Positions 6,345 through 14,497 of a stretch of 25,932 nucleotides of DNA are shown here, piece by piece; positions within the stretch are counted from its first letter, which is position 1, and every line of letters begins with the position of its first letter. The notes below the pieces were generated by a model. It was not told the origin of the DNA and did not search any database. It was given only the letters and a program-made list of their open reading frames with translations. Source of the DNA: an uncultured Prevotellaceae bacterium (GTDB lineage: Bacteria; Bacteroidota; Bacteroidia; Bacteroidales; Muribaculaceae); NCBI GenBank assembly GCA_905210415.1, contig CAJLWM010000030.1, positions 1-25,932 of the forward strand. The letters are read 5' to 3'. A program made the translations under genes and the position numbers.

Positions 6345-8834
6345 ATGAGTAAACGAGTTTTATGCCTATGTTGCATAGCTATGGCGATGTTTGCATTGAC
6401 AATTGGAGTATCAGCGCAAGAGAGATATGCCATAAAGGGAGTATTGATAGATTCGCTTAGCGGAGAAAGTGAGCCGTATGCCACAGTGAGGGTGTATGGC
6501 GTGGAAGATAATAAATCTACATTGGCAAAGGTGGATGTTACCGACGAAAAGGGTGCGTTTGATGTTGCGCTGAAGTCGGCTGGAAGTTACAAAGCCACAT
6601 TTGCGGTAGTGGGCAAGCAGCCAGTGGAGAAGAATTTTGTGCTTACCGAAGCCAATCGAAGCATCGATATGGGCAAGATATACACGTCGGCTGCAAGCAA
6701 CCTATTGGGAGAGGTTGTGGTTGAGGCATCGCGTCCGCTGATAAAGGCAGAGGTAGATAAAATCACTTATGACCTCGAAGCCGATCCCGATGCCAAGACA
6801 AACACTCTCGTGGAGATGCTGCGCAAAGTGCCATTGGTGACAGTGGATGGCGAAGAGAATATTAAGGTGAAAGGTTCGAGCAATTTCAAGGTGCTCGTCA
6901 ACGGTAAACCAAACACCATGATGTCGAATAATCCTAAGGAAGTGTTTCGCGCTATGCCAGCCAACACGGTGAAGAAGATTGTGGTGGTGACCGACCCGGG
7001 TGCAAAATACGATGCCGAAGGCGTGGGCGGTGTGCTTAACATCATCACTACAGATGCTCAGGTGCGCGGATATAATCTTAGCCTTAACGCACGAGTGGGC
7101 AATCGTGACATGGGCGGCGGTGCCTTTGCCACAGCGCAGGTGGGCAAGTTTACTGTTTCGTCAAACTTTCATTACAACAAAAATTTCAGCGTAAATTCTG
7201 AGAGTGAATCGTTTCGAGAAGACTATAACAACGACGAATTTCGCTATCTGCGCACTCATGGCAAAGGCAAGTCGAAGGGCAATTTCATGTTTGGAAGCAT
7301 CGAGGCGAGCTATGAGCTCGATTCGCTCAACCTTTTCACCATATCGGGCAATATGTATGGCGGAAAGTCTAACTACGATGGCATTAGCAATAGCGTGATG
7401 CAGCGCTTATCGGGCGACAAGAGGTATTCCTACAATCAAAGGTCCAACTCTACTGGTGATTATGGCAACATCAATCTGGGCTTTGACTATCAGCGTTCGT
7501 TTAAGAAGGCCGATGAGTTTCTCACATTCAGTTATCGCCTTGATTATTCGCCGAATGGCTCTAAGGGCGAATCATATTACACCGATATGGTGGATGTGCC
7601 ATATAGCCTTGTCGACCAGCGATTCGACAACGATGCCCACACCGAGGAGCATACGCTGCAGATAGACTACGTCAATCCAATCGCCAAGAAGCACTATATA
7701 GACTTCGGCGGAAAATATATCTATCGCAAAAACTATAGCGATGTGGCTAAGTGGATAGCTGATGGCAGCGGCAAGATGGTGGCTACCGACGATCCGATGA
7801 ACCATTACAACCAGCTACGCAACATCGTGGCAGCATACACCGACTACAAATTCAATAGCGGCAATTTCGGCGCAAAGGCTGGCGCAAGATATGAATACAC
7901 ATTTATGGATGTGAAGTATGCCCAAAGCCCCGATCGCAACTATTCGGCAACTATGAGCGACATCGTGCCGTCGGCATTAGTTTCGTATAATCTGGGAATG
8001 ACAAAGAGCCTAAAACTCTCGTATGCGATGCGCATCAGTCGCCCAGGTATCGAATATCTAAATCCGTATGTGAACAATTCCGACCCTACGAGCATCTCCT
8101 ATGGTAATCCAGACCTCGACACTGAGAAGAGCCATAGCTTGGGTCTGTCGTTTAGTAGTTTTGTGCAAAAGTTTATGATGGATTGTAGGCTCGGTTATGA
8201 GTTCCAAAACAATGGTATTGTGCTGTATCAGACGTTGAAAGACGGTGTGATGAGCGCAACTTATGGCAATATAGCCAAGAGCAAAGATTTGTCGATGTCG
8301 TTGTGGGCAAATTACACCCCTTGGGCAAAGACCCGTGTGATGATTAATTTCTACGGCCATTATAGTGACTATAAGAGCGAAGAGCTTGGTGTACACTCTT
8401 ATGGCTTCTCGGCATTCTCATACCTGAACATGCAGCAGACATTGCCAAAGGACTTTTCGGTATCGGTGTATGTGGGCGGAAACACTAAGAGCAAACGCCT
8501 GCAAAACACCTATCCGGGCAGCTTCTTCCATGGTTTGGTGGCTAACAAATCGTTTTTGAAAGACAAGCGATTGAGCGTATCGTTAATGGTGAATAATCCG
8601 TTCAAGGGCAAGCATCATTTTAGAAGCGAGGTGGTTTCGCAATCGTTCTTCTCTTCGAGCCGCTCTGTTTCTCCAATAAGAAGCTTCAATTTGAGTGTAT
8701 CGTGGCGATTTGGCGACCTGAAGACCACGGTGAAGCGCACCGAGCGAAGCATCAGCAACGATGACGTGAAGAGCGGCGGTAGTGGCAGTAGCTCATCGGG
8801 AGCAAATGGCGGATCCAACACAGGCGGGATGTAA
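6345..8834 (+). CDS. Outer-membrane beta-barrel family protein (OMP_b-brl_3-like TonB receptor homologue)
   Basis: This 829-residue protein has a signal peptide (about 1-25, ending GVSAQ). A regulatory-like beta-sandwich follows (about 28-115, YAIKGVLIDSLSGESEPYAT ... GAFDV). The plug-like domain spans about 118-235, with VDKITYDLEADPDAKTNTLV, EMLRKVPLVTVDGEENIKVKG (here split), VLVNGKPNTMM and DPGAKYDAEGVGGVLNIIT. The barrel ends near FNLSVSWRFGDL at about 790. The GAKYDAEGVGGVLNIIT motif is characteristic of this family. After the barrel there is a 35-40-residue hydrophilic tail ending in a Gly/Ser/Asn-rich stretch, which would lie on the periplasmic side. No SusD partner, TonB or transporter gene adjoins, so the ligand is unknown. 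It is only distantly similar in layout to its upstream neighbour and not a recent duplicate as judged by eye. Confidence 0.87.
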   Translation: MSKRVLCLCCIAMAMFALTIGVSAQERYAIKGVLIDSLSGESEPYATVRVYGVEDNKSTLAKVDVTDEKGAFDVALKSAGSYKATFAVVGKQPVEKNFVLTEANRSIDMGKIYTSAASNLLGEVVVEASRPLIKAEVDKITYDLEADPDAKTNTLVEMLRKVPLVTVDGEENIKVKGSSNFKVLVNGKPNTMMSNNPKEVFRAMPANTVKKIVVVTDPGAKYDAEGVGGVLNIITTDAQVRGYNLSLNARVGNRDMGGGAFATAQVGKFTVSSNFHYNKNFSVNSESESFREDYNNDEFRYLRTHGKGKSKGNFMFGSIEASYELDSLNLFTISGNMYGGKSNYDGISNSVMQRLSGDKRYSYNQRSNSTGDYGNINLGFDYQRSFKKADEFLTFSYRLDYSPNGSKGESYYTDMVDVPYSLVDQRFDNDAHTEEHTLQIDYVNPIAKKHYIDFGGKYIYRKNYSDVAKWIADGSGKMVATDDPMNHYNQLRNIVAAYTDYKFNSGNFGAKAGARYEYTFMDVKYAQSPDRNYSATMSDIVPSALVSYNLGMTKSLKLSYAMRISRPGIEYLNPYVNNSDPTSISYGNPDLDTEKSHSLGLSFSSFVQKFMMDCRLGYEFQNNGIVLYQTLKDGVMSATYGNIAKSKDLSMSLWANYTPWAKTRVMINFYGHYSDYKSEELGVHSYGFSAFSYLNMQQTLPKDFSVSVYVGGNTKSKRLQNTYPGSFFHGLVANKSFLKDKRLSVSLMVNNPFKGKHHFRSEVVSQSFFSSSRSVSPIRSFNLSVSWRFGDLKTTVKRTERSISNDDVKSGGSGSSSSGANGGSNTGGM

Positions 8835-8867
8835 TATAATCATACAGCGAATAATTTTTGACATGAT

Positions 8868-8899
8868 TTTGAATATGTGGCTGCAATGCAATAAATTTG
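8868..8899 (+). promoter_or_regulatory. Promoter of the ThiF/MoeB-like gene
   Basis: TTTG (8868-8871), 20 bases, then TAAATTTG (8892-8899) fits the Bacteroidetes promoter. CTGCAA (8881-8886) and TTGCAG (8897-8902) form an inverted repeat over the -7 box and could bind a regulator. Confidence 0.6.
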
Positions 8900-8933
8900 C
8901 AGTCACATTTGTGTTTTTTATTAGACGATTGCT

Positions 8934-9689
8934 ATGGATAAAGATTTTCAATTTAGCGCGGAGCAGATGCTGCGCTACGACCGACACATTAAGCTGCAAG
9001 AATTTGGCATCGAAGGGCAGCGCCGTCTGTTTGAGGCGCGTGTGCTGGTGGTGGGAGCCGGTGGGCTCGGGTCGCCCGTGCTGATGTATCTTGCCGCGGC
9101 GGGTGTGGGCACGTTGGGTATAGTGGATGGCGATGAGGTGGATTGCTCAAATCTGCAGCGCCAGATTGTGCACGACACAGCCAATGTGGGCATGGCGAAG
9201 GTGGATTCTGCCGAGATGCGAATCCATCAAATCAACCCCGACGTGAAGGTTGAAAAACATCAGATATTCCTCACTGCCGACAACGTGGCAGACTTTGTGC
9301 GCCGCTACGACTTTGTAGTGGAGGCAACCGACAACGTGACGGTGAAATATATGATAAACGATGCGTGCGTGGCAGAGGGCAAACCGTTTTGTTTGGGCGG
9401 GATTCTCCGCTTCGAGGGTCAGGTGATGACCTATGTGCCGGGGTCGGCATGCTATCGTTGTCTATTCCCGGAGGCGCCCGAAGCCTCCCAAGTGCCATCG
9501 GGCAAGGAGGTGGGAGTGCTTGGCGTGATACCCGGAATCACTGGCTCAATTCAGGCCGCAGAGGTGATAAAGTGGATTACTGGCACTGGCGAACTGCTCA
9601 CCAATCGTCTGCTCACCTTCAACGTGGCAGAAATGGATTTTATGACCATACCATTTTCTAAAAATCGCCATTGCAAGGTCTGCTCATAA
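8934..9689 (+). CDS. MoeB/ThiF/HesA-family E1-like adenylyltransferase
   Basis: This 251-residue protein has the complete E1-like fold signature: YDRHIKLQEFG at 15-25, the nucleotide-binding GAGGLGS at 41-47, the acidic VDGDEVDCSNLQRQ at 64-77 with its conserved Arg, K89, and D133 in ATDN. Two zinc cysteine pairs are present, C173/C176 (CYRC) and C247/C250 (CKVC). Such enzymes adenylate the C-terminal Gly-Gly of a ubiquitin-like sulfur carrier (MoaD, ThiS or similar) for molybdopterin, thiamine or related sulfur chemistry. The neighbourhood gives no carrier, thi or moa gene, so the partner cannot be assigned. The cysteine that usually precedes the AGVLG-type segment (acyl-persulfide Cys in ThiF) is absent here: the sequence reads PSGKEVGVLG at 188-197. 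MoeB-like function is therefore somewhat more likely than ThiF. No rhodanese domain is fused. Confidence 0.85.
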   Translation: MDKDFQFSAEQMLRYDRHIKLQEFGIEGQRRLFEARVLVVGAGGLGSPVLMYLAAAGVGTLGIVDGDEVDCSNLQRQIVHDTANVGMAKVDSAEMRIHQINPDVKVEKHQIFLTADNVADFVRRYDFVVEATDNVTVKYMINDACVAEGKPFCLGGILRFEGQVMTYVPGSACYRCLFPEAPEASQVPSGKEVGVLGVIPGITGSIQAAEVIKWITGTGELLTNRLLTFNVAEMDFMTIPFSKNRHCKVCS

Positions 9690-10072
9690 TCAAAAGTTCC
9701 TCATAAAAGTGTGAAAATATTTGGTAAAGTACTGATTTTTACGATTTACACAAATTGATGTCCACTGTGGATATTTTTGGTAAAATTTGGGGGCGTGAGG
9801 AACAGAAATTAGGCCGAAGACTTAAGCAAATCCATAGACCAATGCAACACGTTTGGTATAGGCATTGTTGTGATAAGCGCATAAGTATTTGGCGTGTGGT
9901 ATTGCGCTTAAAACCATCTTGAATCTATGTGGTGTGAAACCTAATCCGAGTCTTGTTTCTGCAGAGTCTGGTGAAAATGCTGATTTGAGTAAACTTGATT
10001 GGCTGCGCCGTCTTCATTCGCGACTCGGCAAAGAGACAAATGTTTGCCTCTTTGCACTCGCTGCTCATTCAG

Positions 10073-10103
10073 TTGTTTATTTCCCTCATTTGCACTATCT
10101 TTG
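10073..10103 (+). promoter_or_regulatory. glgB promoter
   Basis: TTG (10073-10075), 20 bases, then TATCTTTG (10096-10103) is a close match to the Bacteroidetes consensus. Transcription would start near 10109, leaving a leader of roughly 95 bases. Confidence 0.7.
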
Positions 10104-10115
10104 TAAAAAGATAGT
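10094..10115. repeat. 22-base perfect inverted repeat over the glgB -7 box
   Basis: ACTATCTTT (10094-10102) pairs exactly with AAAGATAGT (10107-10115) around GTAA. The left arm is the -7 element itself and the right arm spans the expected transcription start, so a dimeric regulator bound here would block initiation. Confidence 0.6.
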
Positions 10116-10202
10116 ACGCTTGAATGGCGATGGCGTCTGGACATTGCGTTTTGGGTGTGCTGTCTGGCCTTAAAGTTACGTAACAATAACCAGAAATTTG
10201 AT

Positions 10203-12344
10203 ATGAGAAAGAAGGTTCTTCCGATAATAAAGAACGACCCGTGGCTTGAACCATTTGCCGATGCTATCAATGGACGCCATGAGGATGTAATAAAAAAAGA
10301 ACATGAATTGGTGGGCGAAGATGGCTCGTTGAGCGATTTCGCTAATGCCTACAATTATTTCGGTCTACATCGCACTTCTGATGGCTGGGTGTTCCGCGAA
10401 TGGGCACCTAATGCTACTGCTATATACCTTTCAGGAACGTTTAACGATTGGGGAGAATATGAGGCTTATTCGTTGGAAAAGAAAGAAAACGGCGTATGGG
10501 AGTTGATGCTCGATGCCGACCAAATGCATCATGGCGATCTGTATAAATTGCGCATGCATTGGGATGGCGGCGAAGGCGAACGCATACCTGCTTATGCCAC
10601 TCGTGTGGTGCAGGACCAAACAACCAAGATTTTCTCGGCTCAGGTGTGGGACGTGGCTCCATACCAATTCAAGGTGAAAAAGTTTAAGCCAAACGTACAA
10701 CCCCTGATGATATATGAGTGCCATATCGGCATGAGCCAAGACGCTGAGAAGGTGGGTACGTATGAGGAATTCCGTCTCAATGTGCTGCCTCGCGTCGAAG
10801 CCGATGGCTACAATGCCATACAGATTATGGCTATCCAAGAACACCCATATTATGGCTCGTTTGGCTATCACGTGTCGAGCTTCTTCGCTGCATCAAGCCG
10901 ATTTGGTACGCCTGAGGAACTGAAGGCGCTTATTGACGATGCTCACGCTCGCGGTATAGCCGTGATTATGGATATCGTGCACAGCCATGCTGTGAAAAAC
11001 GAGGCCGAGGGCCTTGGCCGCTTCGATGGCACCCCCGACTTGTATTTCTATAGCGACCCAAGTCGTCGCGAACATCCGGCATGGGATTCGCTTTGCTTTG
11101 ATTACGGCAAGAACGAGGTGCTTCACTTTTTGCTCTCTAACTGCAAATATTGGCTTGATGAATACCACTTCGATGGTTTTCGTTTCGATGGCGTGACATC
11201 GATGCTCTACTACAACCACGGTTTGGGACAAGCGTTCGGCGGATATGGCGATTACTACAACGGCAATCAGGATGTGAATGCTATCACTTACCTCACACTT
11301 GCCAACCTGCTGATACACGAGGTGAATCCAAAAGCTATCACCATCGCCGAGGAAATGAGCGGTATGCCTGGTTTGGCTCTGCCGTTTGCTAAGGGCGGTA
11401 TGGGTTTTGACTACCGCATGGCTATGGGTATTCCTGACTATTGGATTAAGACCATCAAGGAGCGTAAAGACGAGGATTGGCATCCTACTTCGATATTCTG
11501 GGAACTTACCAACCGCCGCGCCGACGAAAAGACAATCAGTTATGCCGAAAGTCACGACCAAGCGCTCGTGGGCGACAAAACTCTGATTTTCCGCTTGATT
11601 GATAGCGCTATGTATTGGCACATGATGGTGGGCGACCACGATGCTACGGTAGACCGTGGCATGGCGCTCCACAAGATGATACGCATGGTCACCGCTTCTA
11701 CTATCAATGGCGGTTATCTCAACTTTATGGGTAATGAATTTGGTCACCCTGAGTGGATCGACTTCCCTCGCGAAGGCAATGGCTGGTCGCATAAGTATGC
11801 CCGTCGCCAATGGTCGCTCGTTGACCGTCAGGACCTGAAATACCGCTTCCTCAATGCATTCGACAACGATATGGTGCACCTGATTGCTGGCATCAAGAAG
11901 TTTGAGGCTTTGCCAGTGGAGAAGCGTTGGGAGAAAGACGACGACCAAGTGCTGGCGTATAGTCGTGGCAAATATCTGTTTGTGTTTAACTTCAGCCCTA
12001 ACCGCTCGCTCTCTGACTACGGCATATTGGTGCCAATAGGCGAATATGCAGGTGTGCTCGATAGCGACGACGCTAAATATGGCGGTTATGGCAATATTGA
12101 TAGCACGGTGCATCACTTCACCGAAGACGATGCTCTCTATGGCGAGCACGGATTGGGATGGCTGAAACTCTATCTGCCTGCACGCACAGTGCAAGTGCTT
12201 GAGATGGTGAGCGAGCCGGTGGTGGTGAAGCCTAAAAAGAAACCTGTCACTCGCAAGGCTTGCGCGCGCACCACTGCAAGCAAGACCAAGGCAAAAGCCA
12301 CAACGGCGAAGAAAACTGAAAAGAAAACTAAAAATAACCCATAA
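10203..12344 (+). CDS. glgB: 1,4-alpha-glucan branching enzyme
   Basis: The enzyme makes alpha-1,6 branches in glycogen by cutting and transferring alpha-1,4 chains. The 713-residue protein has an N-terminal CBM48-like domain (about 55-145, including GTFNDW), a GH13 barrel (about 165-560) and a C-terminal all-beta domain (about 575-670). Catalytic residues are visible: nucleophile D329 in GFRFDG, acid/base E383 in IAEEMSG, and transition-state Asp D452 in AESHDQAL. The motif set (YECHIGMS, GFRFDGVTSMLYYNHG, MGNEFGHPEWIDFPREGNGW, each recognisable) is that of eukaryotic-type branching enzymes common in Bacteroidales. I chose the ATG at 10203 (MRKKVLPI) rather than the in-frame one at 10155 because it follows the leader and gives the family's normal N-terminus. 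The last 38 or so residues (from 676) are rich in Lys, Thr and Ala and exceed the usual family end. No other glg gene is nearby. Confidence 0.93.
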   Translation: MRKKVLPIIKNDPWLEPFADAINGRHEDVIKKEHELVGEDGSLSDFANAYNYFGLHRTSDGWVFREWAPNATAIYLSGTFNDWGEYEAYSLEKKENGVWELMLDADQMHHGDLYKLRMHWDGGEGERIPAYATRVVQDQTTKIFSAQVWDVAPYQFKVKKFKPNVQPLMIYECHIGMSQDAEKVGTYEEFRLNVLPRVEADGYNAIQIMAIQEHPYYGSFGYHVSSFFAASSRFGTPEELKALIDDAHARGIAVIMDIVHSHAVKNEAEGLGRFDGTPDLYFYSDPSRREHPAWDSLCFDYGKNEVLHFLLSNCKYWLDEYHFDGFRFDGVTSMLYYNHGLGQAFGGYGDYYNGNQDVNAITYLTLANLLIHEVNPKAITIAEEMSGMPGLALPFAKGGMGFDYRMAMGIPDYWIKTIKERKDEDWHPTSIFWELTNRRADEKTISYAESHDQALVGDKTLIFRLIDSAMYWHMMVGDHDATVDRGMALHKMIRMVTASTINGGYLNFMGNEFGHPEWIDFPREGNGWSHKYARRQWSLVDRQDLKYRFLNAFDNDMVHLIAGIKKFEALPVEKRWEKDDDQVLAYSRGKYLFVFNFSPNRSLSDYGILVPIGEYAGVLDSDDAKYGGYGNIDSTVHHFTEDDALYGEHGLGWLKLYLPARTVQVLEMVSEPVVVKPKKKPVTRKACARTTASKTKAKATTAKKTEKKTKNNP

Positions 12345-12411
12345 CAAAGATATATAGGTAGCCATCATTAACCCAAATCGGTCATATTGCCCGAATAGGT
12401 TTAAATGGCGG

Positions 12412-12450
12412 GGCTGTGCTTTAGCAGTGATGCTATGGCACAGCCTTTTT
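12412..12450 (+). terminator. Intrinsic terminator of glgB
   Basis: The outer stem GGCTGTGC (12412-12419) pairs with GCACAGCC (12438-12445), and the nested TAGCA (12422-12426) pairs with TGCTA (12431-12435) around GTGA. Five T follow directly. Confidence 0.88.
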
Positions 12451-12481
12451 GTATATCGGTGTGTATGTCAATAATTATTAG

Positions 12482-12489
12482 TAACTTTG
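12482..12489 (+). promoter_or_regulatory. Probable -7 box of the acyltransferase gene
   Basis: TAACTTTG matches TAnnTTTG, downstream of the glgB terminator and 68 bases before the next start codon. No properly spaced -33 TTTG is seen. Confidence 0.5.
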
Positions 12490-12557
12490 CAGACAGATAA
12501 GCATATCGGGAAAAGCGAGGGCTTTGGCTACAGGCTGCTAACAAAACAAATAAGATT

Positions 12558-13595
12558 GTGATTCAAACAGGTAAAAAGCAACGTATAGAATACATCGACC
12601 TGGCAAAAGGCTTCTGCATTTTGCTTGTGGTGCTGTCGCACATATTGGCGTTTTATCGCACCAGTTTGCCATACGACAGCGTGCTGAAATGCTTCAGAAT
12701 GCCACTGTATTTCTTCCTTTCGGGTGTGTTCTTCAAGCAGTATGAGAATTTTTTCGGGTTCTTGAAGCGCAAAATCAACAAATTACTGATACCATTCCTG
12801 TTTTTCTTCGTCACGCTGGGGCTTTTGTTGCCAGAGGTGCTATATAAATATGGCGTAAAGATATTGATGTATCGTCCCACCTTCACGCTATGGCAGGAAT
12901 TGCACAACGCTGTGGTGTTGGAGTTGTTCCCCGACACGGCAATATGGTTTTTGCTCTGCTTGTTTGAGGTGAATCTGATATTTTACATTATGTATATGGT
13001 GGCGTTCAAGATACGATGGCATTCCACTTATATCATCGCGGGTTTGTCGGTGCTGTGTGGCATGGCGGGTATGATGCTGAGTTACAATAGATTTAACATA
13101 TATTGCTATCTCGACACAGCGCTCACATCGATGCCGTTTTTCGCATTGGGCTACATACTCAATCGTAAGACCCATGTGATGTATGAAGGGTGGCGCTTCG
13201 ACCGCTATCTGTGGTGGGTGGTGATAGCCTGTGTGCCTTTGCTGATGTGGCTTGCCTATCCGCTCGATTATCGCTCAAACTATTTCGCGGGGTGCTACAC
13301 CACAGCGCACATCTGCGGCGTGGTGGGAACGCTGATGACAATATTTATTGCCAAGAAAATTGGTCACATTCCTGTGGTGACATATTGGGGCAGGTATTCA
13401 ATAATGATACTCTGCACACACCAGATAATATATCAATTGCTCGACCTGCTGTTGCGCCAATTTTTGCCACGAGGATGGTGGCGCATAAGCGCGTGTCTGG
13501 TGCTCACCATGTCAATGTATGTTGTGCTTATCCCTCTGATGAAGCGATACTTGCCTCACGTTACTGCCCAAAAAGATGTGTTGCCAATCGGATGA
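12558..13595 (+). CDS. Multi-pass membrane O-acyltransferase (acyltransferase family 3)
   Basis: This 345-residue, strongly hydrophobic protein has about nine or ten membrane segments. The N-terminus IEYIDLAKGFCILLVVLSHI, with its conserved His (H28), and RMPLYFFLSGVFF (47-59) are the signature of the Acyl_transf_3 family. These enzymes acylate sugars, peptidoglycan, exopolysaccharide or lipid head groups at the inner membrane. The acceptor is not evident, as no glycan synthesis genes adjoin. The predicted start is a GTG at 12558 that places the D-x-A-K-G motif 14 residues from the N-terminus, as is usual. The gene stands alone between the glgB terminator and the argR promoter. No clear terminator follows. 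Confidence 0.85.
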   Translation: MIQTGKKQRIEYIDLAKGFCILLVVLSHILAFYRTSLPYDSVLKCFRMPLYFFLSGVFFKQYENFFGFLKRKINKLLIPFLFFFVTLGLLLPEVLYKYGVKILMYRPTFTLWQELHNAVVLELFPDTAIWFLLCLFEVNLIFYIMYMVAFKIRWHSTYIIAGLSVLCGMAGMMLSYNRFNIYCYLDTALTSMPFFALGYILNRKTHVMYEGWRFDRYLWWVVIACVPLLMWLAYPLDYRSNYFAGCYTTAHICGVVGTLMTIFIAKKIGHIPVVTYWGRYSIMILCTHQIIYQLLDLLLRQFLPRGWWRISACLVLTMSMYVVLIPLMKRYLPHVTAQKDVLPIG

Positions 13596-13724
13596 ATGGA
13601 TTGGAAAGCAGAAAGAAAGACTCATAATGTTACAATTTGTCTACAAAAAGCCTGTTTTAATAAATTTTATGGTCAAAAATACACATTAATAGGTCAATTA
13701 GAGGAGATTTTTGAAAAAACTTAT

Positions 13725-13760
13725 TAAATTTGCATCATATTGATAAAAATAGCAAAGGAG
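13725..13760 (+). promoter_or_regulatory. argR -7 box and strong Shine-Dalgarno
   Basis: TAAATTTG (13725-13732) matches the Bacteroidetes -7 element. AAAGGAG (13754-13760) lies seven bases before the argR ATG, an unusually good Shine-Dalgarno for this phylum, and supports the start chosen. No well-spaced -33 element is seen. Confidence 0.6.
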
Positions 13761-13767
13761 CTAAGAG

Positions 13768-14250
13768 ATGAAAAAGAAAAAAGTGAGATTGCAATTGATA
13801 AAGAGTCTTATCAGAGAGCATGTAGTTGGATGCCAAGAAGATTTGGCAAAACTATTGTCTGATGAGGGCGTGCATGTTACGCAGGCTACGCTGTCGCGTG
13901 ACTTGAAAGCGTTGCGAATCACAAAGGTTGCAAACGAGCAAGGCGCATACATGTATGTGATGGCCGACAACTATGAGCCACGCATGGCCCCACAGATAGA
14001 GGGCGAGCGGACTTTGGGTCAGTCGGGCATGCTATCGCTGGATTTTTCAGGAAACTTTGCTGTGATTAAGACCCGAAACGGCTATGCCAGTGGTCTTGCC
14101 TACGATATTGACATGTCGAACCTCGACGAAATTTTGGGCACTATAGCAGGAGCAAACACAGTGTTTGCGGTGCTGCGAGAGGGTGTCACTCACCGACGAG
14201 CCGCGCGTGCTCTGTCGGCAATCATCCCTGAGATAGGTGAGATTGACTAA
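13768..14250 (+). CDS. argR: Arginine repressor family regulator
   Basis: This 160-residue protein has an N-terminal winged helix (about 5-70) with the recognition segment VTQATLSRDLKALRITKV (37-54), which is diagnostic of ArgR. The C-terminal oligomerisation and effector domain spans about 85-155. In known ArgR/AhrC proteins arginine binds between trimers through two adjacent aspartates in a GTIAGDDT motif. Here the motif reads GTIAGANT (A129, N130), so both acidic residues are missing. The gene lies immediately before the arginine biosynthesis cluster, which it probably controls together with its own promoter. Whether arginine is still the effector is uncertain. I found no convincing ARG box by eye. 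Confidence 0.92.
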   Translation: MKKKKVRLQLIKSLIREHVVGCQEDLAKLLSDEGVHVTQATLSRDLKALRITKVANEQGAYMYVMADNYEPRMAPQIEGERTLGQSGMLSLDFSGNFAVIKTRNGYASGLAYDIDMSNLDEILGTIAGANTVFAVLREGVTHRRAARALSAIIPEIGEID

Positions 14251-14394
14251 TCAAAACTGAGAAGGGCTGGTGCTTTTACCGGCTGACAGTGCACGATATT
14301 CTAAATGAACAAAAACAGCGTATGTGGGGGCAACTACTTCGCTCATGACTAAACGCTGACTCCAATTAAAGACATTAAGGTAAAAAAACGATAA

Positions 14395-14431
14395 GCGATA
14401 CACCTTTCGTGAAAACGAATGGGTGTGTCGC
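14395..14431 (+). promoter_or_regulatory. Structured leader stem-loop upstream of the arginine operon
   Basis: GCGATACACC (14395-14404) pairs with GGTGTGTCGC (14422-14431) with one G-T wobble. Inside, TTCGT (14406-14410) pairs with ACGAA (14415-14419) closing a GAAA tetraloop. The result is a long compound hairpin in the 247-base argR-GNAT gap. No T-run follows, so it is not a plain terminator on the plus strand. No TAnnTTTG box is found in the gap, which may mean read-through from argR. An element controlling the operon by transcript structure is plausible but unproven. Confidence 0.55.
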
Positions 14432-14497
14432 ATAAGCGTTAATATATCAATAGGAAAACGAGTATAAACCAAGACAATTATTATTTACAAGAACGAG

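Larger units (their letters stand above)
9690..10202 (+). other. 513-base gap holding the glgB promoter and leader
   Basis: No gene is supported. The 94-codon frame starting at 9889 runs through the promoter and has no recognisable protein features. The gap carries the promoter at 10073-10103, a 22-base palindrome at 10094-10115 and then an untranslated leader of about 90-95 bases to the branching-enzyme start. A near-palindrome (GAGACAAA and TTTGCCTC, with one mismatch pair and almost no loop) lies at about 10033-10050. No terminator is clear after the MoeB/ThiF-like gene. Confidence 0.5.

Noticed and set aside
3472..8834. SusC/SusD polysaccharide utilisation locus
   Set aside because: No SusD-like lipoprotein, glycoside hydrolase or sensor gene adjoins the two barrel proteins.
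9889..10173. 94-codon plus-strand frame before glgB
   Set aside because: It runs across the glgB promoter and palindrome and has no recognisable protein features.
10893..12368. 491-codon open frame on the minus strand opposite glgB
   Set aside because: Long only because GlgB codon use leaves few stops in that frame. GlgB motifs are unambiguous.
13596..13767. ARG-box operator upstream of argR
   Set aside because: The stretch is AT-rich with loose partial palindromes, but none is close enough to known ARG boxes to call by eye.
14264..14284. Terminator for argR (GCTGGT 14266-14271 with ACCGGC 14278-14283)
   Set aside because: The stem is short with a wobble pair and no T-run follows. Evidence too weak to call.
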